DNA from: a gamma proteobacterium NOR5-3
GTDB taxonomy: Bacteria; Pseudomonadota; Gammaproteobacteria; Pseudomonadales; Halieaceae
NCBI GenBank assembly: GCA_000158155.1
Contig: DS999405.1
Coordinates: 520,910-584,909, forward strand
Direction: 5' to 3'
Length of the DNA: 64,000 nt
Shown here one piece after another: positions 58,747 to 64,000 of this stretch. Within the stretch, counting starts at the first letter, position 1, and each line of letters opens with the position of its first letter. Made by a program: the position numbers and the translations under genes. The notes under the pieces were generated by a model. It was not told where the DNA came from and did no database searches. It saw nothing but the letters and a program-made list of their open reading frames with translations.

Positions 58747-59619
58747 ATGCACGCGTCACACATCCCGAGCTACCACCGATACGGCGAAGCGGAACCGAAA
58801 ATTGAACCTGATCTTCTGCATTGCCAGGCGATTTTTTCCCGTATTTCAGAGCAGGATTGGGAGATAAGACCTCATAGGCACTCACAGCTTTATCAGATAT
58901 TCATGGTGGAGGAGGGCGAGCTCGAAACGCTGATAGAGACGAGCAGATTTACACTTTTCGCACCCTGTGCGCTGTTAGTTCCAGCCGGGCGTGTGCATGG
59001 TTTCGGCTATGGAGAAGGTGTGCGGGGGCGGATGATTTCCGTATCCGATGGTTTTCTGCGCGGGGCTCTGGAGGCGAGTAGAGCGGTCCGGTGGATGGAT
59101 GCGATTAAAGTCGTGCACTTCAGTGGGGATGATGGGGGTTTTGAGCATTTGGCAGGACTGTTTTCAGCCGTGGAGCTTGAGGCCCGTCAGCGAAGTCCCG
59201 GGTATGTCTCGGCACTGTCTGCTCTGCTGCAGTTGCTATTTGTACATTTGGACCGCCATGCAAGCCATGAGAACGCTGGGAAAAGGTCCAGCGAGGAGTT
59301 TATCCGCTTTGAGCAATTTCGCGATCTGGTAATTGCCCGATTTCGTTCGCATTTACCCGTGTCCGCCTATTGTGACCGGCTTGCTATCGGCGAACGCCGC
59401 CTCAACCGGATCTGCCGTGCCATGTCCGGCGAAAGCCCTCTGGCTTATATCCACCGGCATATCATGGAAGAGGCGAAGCGTTATCTCGTTCACACGGCCA
59501 TGCCCGTTTCCAGTGTGGGGTACGAACTGGGTTTCGCCGATAGCGCATATTTTTCCAGGTTTTTCAGAAAACATGCGGGCATATCACCGTCAAAATTTGC
59601 CGCGCAGCACCGCGGCTAG
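58747..59619 (+). CDS. AraC-family regulator, PobR-like (second copy)
   Basis: The 290-residue protein is built like the AraC regulator at 39138: a cupin domain (QDWEIRPHRHSQLYQIFMVEEGE, then LLVPAGRVHGFGYGEG) and a C-terminal double helix-turn-helix (YCDRLAIGERRLNRICRAMSG; VSSVGYELGFADSAYFSRFFRKHAG). It should respond to an aromatic acid and control the divergent ligAB paralogues. The ATG at 58747 aligns with the start of the cupin part; earlier in-frame starts lack support. It is convergent with a LysR gene, ten bases apart. Confidence 0.88.
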   Translation: MHASHIPSYHRYGEAEPKIEPDLLHCQAIFSRISEQDWEIRPHRHSQLYQIFMVEEGELETLIETSRFTLFAPCALLVPAGRVHGFGYGEGVRGRMISVSDGFLRGALEASRAVRWMDAIKVVHFSGDDGGFEHLAGLFSAVELEARQRSPGYVSALSALLQLLFVHLDRHASHENAGKRSSEEFIRFEQFRDLVIARFRSHLPVSAYCDRLAIGERRLNRICRAMSGESPLAYIHRHIMEEAKRYLVHTAMPVSSVGYELGFADSAYFSRFFRKHAGISPSKFAAQHRG

Positions 59620-59629
59620 AGCTTTAACG

Positions 59630-60598
59630 CTATGTGCCGGAGTCGGCTGCTTCGTGCCCCAGGGCGACGTGCAATTCGGGCATGACCTCAAGTAGACGAC
59701 GTTCCCAGGGAGGTACTCCTCCGTATTTGCGCCGCAGAAAGTTGATGAAAATTCGAACCTTGATGGGTACAAACTGAGAATGGCGATAATAGGCGTTGAG
59801 CGGTGCTCGGCGAATCGAATATGTCGTGAGCAGTGGGACCATTTCGCCTGACAGCAGTTCTTTCTCAATAAAGAATATGGGCATAAGGGACAGGAACTCG
59901 CCGCTCAGCACCGCTTCACGAAGCAGCCAGATGGTGTTGGTGACCATGACCGGGTGAATGGAAACAGAGTCCGTTTCGTGGATGCCCTCAAAGCGTAGTT
60001 TCAGTTCGGGTGTCACGTTATTGTTCAGCGCAATCGGGCGCTCAGCGATATCTGAAAGACTCTCTGGATAGCCGTGTTTGTCCACGTGTGATCTGCTTGC
60101 CACCAGCAAACGCTTGACGGGGAATATTTCGGTTGCCGCCAGCACGCCGGTGGGTGGACTGCCTGTCTGGATGCAAACATCGAAGCCTTCCTGCACGGGA
60201 TCGCAAAAGCGATCATGTTGCTGGAACTCCACTTGCAGCCCCGGATGTTCTCGTCGAAACTCACATAGGTCTCTCGCGAGGTAGGGCGCTGTAAATGACG
60301 AAATACAACTGACCCGGAACTTGCCTGTCAGCCCCCATTCCATGGAGCTCACGGCGGCTTTTGCACTGTCCAGTTCATTCAGCACACGCAGGCAGCGCTC
60401 GTAAAAGTTTGCGCCGGTATCAGTAACAGCCATGCGACGGGTAGAGCGTTGAAGTAGCTCCAGTTCCATCAGCGACTCCAGCTGGTTTATACGTTTCGTG
60501 ATCACAGACTTGGCGACGCCTTCCTGGCGTGCTGCCTCCGCGAAGCTGCCGGCCTCAACAACCTTAACGAACGATCTTATTGCCTTGAGTTCATCCAT
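59630..60598 (-). CDS. LysR-family transcriptional regulator
   Basis: The 322-residue protein is a normal-length LysR regulator. The N-terminal winged helix is MDELKAIRSFVKVVEAGSFAEAARQEGVAKSVITKRINQLE, and the effector domain begins about residue 90 (GKFRVSCISSFTAPYLARDL). It is of the CrgA/AaeR-like group with C-terminal PWERRLLEVMPEL. The frame opens at 60736, but only the ATG at 60598 gives a proper N terminus. A perfect 17-base palindrome lies ten bases before this start. It is divergent from the second TonB receptor and probably controls it and the GST genes. Confidence 0.9.
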   Translation of the reverse strand: MDELKAIRSFVKVVEAGSFAEAARQEGVAKSVITKRINQLESLMELELLQRSTRRMAVTDTGANFYERCLRVLNELDSAKAAVSSMEWGLTGKFRVSCISSFTAPYLARDLCEFRREHPGLQVEFQQHDRFCDPVQEGFDVCIQTGSPPTGVLAATEIFPVKRLLVASRSHVDKHGYPESLSDIAERPIALNNNVTPELKLRFEGIHETDSVSIHPVMVTNTIWLLREAVLSGEFLSLMPIFFIEKELLSGEMVPLLTTYSIRRAPLNAYYRHSQFVPIKVRIFINFLRRKYGGVPPWERRLLEVMPELHVALGHEAADSGT

Positions 60599-60607
60599 CG
60601 CATAATT

Positions 60608-60624
60608 GTTCTCGAATCGAGAAC
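60608..60624. promoter_or_regulatory. Palindromic operator candidate
   Basis: GTTCTCGA-A-TCGAGAAC is a perfect 17-base palindrome immediately upstream of the LysR start codon, in the gap shared with the divergent TonB receptor gene. It is the best candidate for autoregulatory binding of this LysR protein. Confidence 0.6.
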
Positions 60625-60757
60625 CAATAGTCCCTGAAAATGCATATTGTAAGCAATATACCTTATTCCTACTATCCTGACTCCTACCCGGGCGGCTTTT
60701 TGCGACTTTCGCGGGAGCCAAATCGAGAGATAACAATAAACAAGGGACGATTCAGCT

Positions 60758-63073
60758 ATGCAGCATTTGAAAAAAAACCTGATTAGCACTGGCGTGTGCC
60801 TCGCACTTTCGAGCCTCGGTCCGGGGGTTGTGGCACAAGGGGTACTCGAGGAAGTGATGGTCACCGCCACCAAGCGCGCCGAAAGTATTCAGGATGTCCC
60901 GATCTCAGTTGCAGCGGTCAGCGGTGAGACGATTCAGAACCTTGGGATCATGGACATGGAGCAACTGTCGCTGCTGATTCCGAATTTTGAGATCAACAGC
61001 GCTTCTATTTTGCCGAATCTTTACGTCCGCGGTCTTGGATCCGGCGCCAGTCACTCTATCGAACAATCTGTAGGAAGGTTTATTGACGAGGTCTACATTG
61101 GCCGAGCCGCAATCAATCTCCACGGGTTTATGGACCTTGCCGGTGTGGAAGTGCTTCGCGGACCACAGAGCACGCTGTTTGGTAAAAATACGGTGGCTGG
61201 CGCACTTATTATGAATACCGCCAAGCCAACCTCGGAGTTTGAGTCTGGGTTTACTGCATCCACCAGTACCTATGAGACCACAGGCGGTAACAACGAAATC
61301 GAGGGTTACGTTTCAGGCCCCCTGACAGAAAACCTCGCCGCGCGTCTCGCTGTCCGGTATCGCGACGCCGATGGATTCTATGAGAACAGGCTTCCCGGGC
61401 CGGGTGGTCCCAATCGTGATGAGTCCATGTATCGATTAAGTTTTGCCTGGACTCCCACGGATCAGACCCGCGTGGATTTGAAACTGGAGCACGCTGAGTT
61501 TGACGAAAGTGGCGCTGATACCGGGGAGTGGAACGGTCTGGGTGGTCCCCCACTGTTTGTTTATCAGTTGCACTCACCAGAGTTCACGCCGGTACTGGAC
61601 TGGACTTACGACGTGGATTGTTCCGACGTGATTGCCAACCGCGACACGACTGGTGACGGAGAGGCGGATACCGCGTTCAACACGGGTTCTTTTTGCCCAA
61701 GTCGTGATCAGGAGTCTCAAAATGTCACGCTGCGGCTAGAGCACGACGTTGCCGCGGGAACGTTTACATCTATCTCAGCGTTTCAAACATACGATTACCA
61801 GCACGAGTTTGTGGGGCTGGACATGGGCCTCGCAAGTGGCTTTCGCGCGAGAAGAAACGAAGATTACGAGGGGTTCACGCAGGAGTTTCGTTTTGCTTCG
61901 GCGCCATCGGACGGTATGGACTATATCGTCGGCGTTTACTTCGAGGACTCTCAGCTAAGCCGTTTTCAGAATTCGAGCATTAATCTTGCCACCGTGTTTT
62001 TCGATCCGAACGGCGCGTTCATAGATCGCTATGAACCCTGGTCTCAGGATACGCAGACCATCGCCGGGTTTGGTCAGGTGCAGTTCGAGTTATCCGAAGA
62101 CCTTTCACTGATACTGGGTGGACGCTACGCGAGTGAAGACAAGGACTTTGAGTTCGAGCGGTATTTTGCACAGTACCAGACCAACAACCGGCTGGATATT
62201 CCGGGAGGACCCGGTGGACCGCCTGTGGTTGCAACCGACAGCCGTAGCGAGAGTAAATTCACTGGTGCCGTGACCTTACAATGGGACTACAGCGACAACA
62301 CCATGTTGTACGCAAATTTTTCACAGGGCCACAAGACCGGCGGCTTCAGTGACCGCATTGAGGGGCCCGGCGCGGATTTCGAGTTTGACGAGGAGAACGT
62401 TGATTCCTTCGAGGTCGGTGCAAAAGCAAGCTTGCTCGATGGCGCCTTGGCTTTGAATATTGCGCTATATCATATGGATATTGAAGGTCTGCAGCTCTCC
62501 ACGCAGATTCCGGGCGACGTTCCAGCCTTTGCGGTATCAAATGCGGCTGACTCAACCAGCCGGGGAATTGAGTTTGACTCCACCTGGGCTGTGAGCAGTG
62601 TGTGGACTTTGGGAGCCAACTTCGCCTACACCGACGCCGAGTACGACTCGTTCCCCGGTGCAGAGTGTTTTCCGGGGACTCCGGTGGATCCCGACCCTGA
62701 GACAGGGACCTGTGACCTTGCCGGACTTCCATTGATCTTTGCGCCGGAGCTCAAGGCGGCGCTGTTTGCAGACTTTCAGATTAGCGATGCGGTGGGAGGC
62801 TGGGGTATCGGCGGGCGTCTGGATGTATCGTACTCCGACGAGTTCTATACCGATATTTCCTATGAGGATAATGTGCTTACAGAATCCTTCACCCTCTACA
62901 ACGCTGTCCTGAGAATGAACTCACCCTCGGAGCGGTTCACGGTTTCACTGATCGGCAAGAACCTGACTAACGAGAAGTACTGCGCTTGGTGCATTCCATC
63001 GGGCCCCAACATTCTTGCGGCTATGAATCCGCCGCGAGAGATCGCCCTGCAACTGCGGGCCACCTTCGACTAG
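60758..63073 (+). CDS. TonB-dependent outer-membrane receptor (second)
   Basis: The 771-residue receptor has a signal peptide (LISTGVCLALSSLGPGVVAQ), TonB box EEVMVTATKR, plug blocks VPISVAAVSGETIQNLG, LYVRGLGSGASHS and VEVLRGPQSTLFGKNTVAGALIMNT, and a beta-barrel ending in EIALQLRATFD. The plug is clearly related to the receptor at 51526. AAGGGA precedes the ATG. Two GST genes follow on the same strand, so the receptor probably imports the substrate they act on. Confidence 0.93.
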   Translation: MQHLKKNLISTGVCLALSSLGPGVVAQGVLEEVMVTATKRAESIQDVPISVAAVSGETIQNLGIMDMEQLSLLIPNFEINSASILPNLYVRGLGSGASHSIEQSVGRFIDEVYIGRAAINLHGFMDLAGVEVLRGPQSTLFGKNTVAGALIMNTAKPTSEFESGFTASTSTYETTGGNNEIEGYVSGPLTENLAARLAVRYRDADGFYENRLPGPGGPNRDESMYRLSFAWTPTDQTRVDLKLEHAEFDESGADTGEWNGLGGPPLFVYQLHSPEFTPVLDWTYDVDCSDVIANRDTTGDGEADTAFNTGSFCPSRDQESQNVTLRLEHDVAAGTFTSISAFQTYDYQHEFVGLDMGLASGFRARRNEDYEGFTQEFRFASAPSDGMDYIVGVYFEDSQLSRFQNSSINLATVFFDPNGAFIDRYEPWSQDTQTIAGFGQVQFELSEDLSLILGGRYASEDKDFEFERYFAQYQTNNRLDIPGGPGGPPVVATDSRSESKFTGAVTLQWDYSDNTMLYANFSQGHKTGGFSDRIEGPGADFEFDEENVDSFEVGAKASLLDGALALNIALYHMDIEGLQLSTQIPGDVPAFAVSNAADSTSRGIEFDSTWAVSSVWTLGANFAYTDAEYDSFPGAECFPGTPVDPDPETGTCDLAGLPLIFAPELKAALFADFQISDAVGGWGIGGRLDVSYSDEFYTDISYEDNVLTESFTLYNAVLRMNSPSERFTVSLIGKNLTNEKYCAWCIPSGPNILAAMNPPREIALQLRATFD

Positions 63074-63115
63074 TTCCATGATTCGAAGAATCAACAGTCA
63101 TACGGAGACGTACCT

Positions 63116-63892
63116 ATGGGAGTAGTCGCACCCAAAAATACTGAAGTTTTGGACTTAAAGGGCTTGCATCTCTATCACAGCGGTATCTCCAATTGCTCCA
63201 TGCGGGTCCGTATTGTGCTGGAGGAGAAGGGGCTTGATTGGGAAAGTCACCATCTCAACATTCTTGTCAAAGAGCACATTACTCCCGAGTACTTTGGCAT
63301 TAACCCGAATGGATTGGTGCCAACGCTGGTGCACGACGGTGTGGTTATTATCGAGTCCGACGACATCATTGATTACATTGATGACGCGTTCCCAGACCCG
63401 CCCCTGAAACCTGCAGGCGAGAGCGACCGTGAGCAAATGTACTACTGGCTGCGTAAGGCGGTTGAGATCCACGTCAAAGCCGTAAAGACCTACATCTATT
63501 ACAAGCGCGTGGGTAAAAACATGGCTCATGATGCGGAAGAAGACGAGAAGTACCGTAATCTGCAAACCAATCCGGAACTGCTCGATTTTCACCGCAAGAG
63601 CACAACCACCGGATTCACAGATGAAGATGTCGGCAAGGCAAAAGGCATTCTTGATGACTGCTTTAAGACTCTGGACAACCAGCTCTCAGAAAGCGAATGG
63701 ATTGCTGGAAATGAGTTCTCCCTGGCCGACGTTGCTTGGATGCCGCTACATTTCACCCTCGACAAACTCGCGGGATATTCCTTCGAGCCCTATGCCAATC
63801 TCGGCGACTGGGCCCATCGCATCAGTCAGCGCGATAGCTTTCAAAAGGCCGTGCTCGACTGGTGGCCAGCGCACATGGGAGGTAAGAACTAA
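63116..63892 (+). CDS. Glutathione S-transferase family protein, PcpC-like N terminus
   Basis: The 258-residue protein has a thioredoxin-fold N-terminal domain (LHLYHSGISNCSMRVRIVLEEKG; PNGLVPTLVHDGVVIIESDDIIDYID) and an all-helical C-terminal domain ending near EWIAGNEFSLADVAWMPLHF. The SNCSM at residues 25-29 lines up, from memory, with the SICSM of tetrachlorohydroquinone dehalogenase PcpC, where the Ser and Cys bind glutathione and attack it. The C-terminal spacing is also similar. That suggests glutathione-dependent dehalogenation or ether cleavage; beta-etherases (LigF) and maleylacetoacetate isomerases are other relatives. The partial GST gene that follows has no gap to it. Confidence 0.8.
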   Translation: MGVVAPKNTEVLDLKGLHLYHSGISNCSMRVRIVLEEKGLDWESHHLNILVKEHITPEYFGINPNGLVPTLVHDGVVIIESDDIIDYIDDAFPDPPLKPAGESDREQMYYWLRKAVEIHVKAVKTYIYYKRVGKNMAHDAEEDEKYRNLQTNPELLDFHRKSTTTGFTDEDVGKAKGILDDCFKTLDNQLSESEWIAGNEFSLADVAWMPLHFTLDKLAGYSFEPYANLGDWAHRISQRDSFQKAVLDWWPAHMGGKN

Positions 63893-64000
63893 ATGCTTGA
63901 ACTTTATCACCACGGTTCTTCCGTCTGCGCGGCCAAGGTCCGCTTCGCCCTTGCTGAGAAAGGTATAGAGGTTGATGAGGGCCACTACATTGATATTCTC
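63893..64000 (+). CDS. Second GST family protein, N-terminal part
   Basis: Only the first 36 residues are in the window. They form the start of a GST thioredoxin-like domain (MLELYHHGSSVCAAKVRFAL, then AEKGIEVDEGHY), with a Ser-Val-Cys at the usual glutathione-binding turn. The ATG comes directly after the stop codon of the preceding GST gene, so the two are cotranscribed. The gene is cut by the window edge, and its function cannot be judged further. Confidence 0.85.
   Translation, partial: MLELYHHGSSVCAAKVRFALAEKGIEVDEGHYIDIL

Noticed and set aside
63116-63892. Direct assignment of the first GST as beta-etherase LigF
   Set aside because: Length is similar, but the N-terminal SNCSM motif and C-terminal layout look closer to PcpC; only a general GST call is supported.

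Overview
The window looks like chromosomal DNA of an aerobic marine gammaproteobacterium, most likely from the Halieaceae/Cellvibrionales neighbourhood. That placement is inferred from gene content and protein style; no 16S rRNA gene is present. The left half (1 to about 30 kb) is ordinary core genome. It runs from the 3' end of sdhA through sdhB, sucA, sucB, lpdA, sucC and sucD. Next come htpG with a textbook heat-shock promoter, then folE, prmB, aroC, a GcvR-like gene, tusA, epmC, pdxB, cbpA/cbpM, an ABC-2 exporter, queF, an SDR and an M20 peptidase. Three tRNA genes (Gly-GCC, Glu-TTC, Ser-GGA) are present. A long PAS-GGDEF-EAL signalling gene (18742-22312) is broken by an in-frame TAG and a 2-base frameshift.

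Right of the tRNA-Ser gene (29948) the content changes to a roughly 34 kb catabolic region. A degenerate copy of the tRNA 3' end at 30200-30216 may mark an old integration boundary, but no integrase is visible. The region holds a complete protocatechuate 4,5-cleavage pathway: ligAB, ligI and ligC in one operon, and ligU, ligK and ligJ in another. A LysR regulator with two tandem helix-turn-helix domains sits between them. A second ligAB pair lies at 57384-58627.

A peripheral module (40213-47002) carries a cytochrome P450, a coniferyl-alcohol-dehydrogenase-like SDR, a 1074-residue reductive dehalogenase fused to its own flavin/[2Fe-2S] reductase, and an aldehyde dehydrogenase. Around it are an aromatic-acid symporter, a rubredoxin-rubredoxin reductase fusion, an SdsA1-like alkylsulfatase, a formylglycine-type sulfatase, two TonB-dependent receptors, a second MFS transporter, two AraC and one more LysR regulator, and two tandem GST genes. 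The complete GST has an N-terminal motif resembling tetrachlorohydroquinone dehalogenase PcpC.

My integrating hypothesis is that this is an aerobic route for sulfated, halogenated marine phenolics, such as the red-algal bromophenol lanosol and its sulfate esters. Uptake would be by TonB receptors, followed by removal of alkyl and aryl sulfate, oxidation of the benzylic alcohol to the acid, reductive dehalogenation to protocatechuate, and 4,5-cleavage to pyruvate and oxaloacetate. The single steps rest on recognisable families; the substrate and the order of steps are inference.
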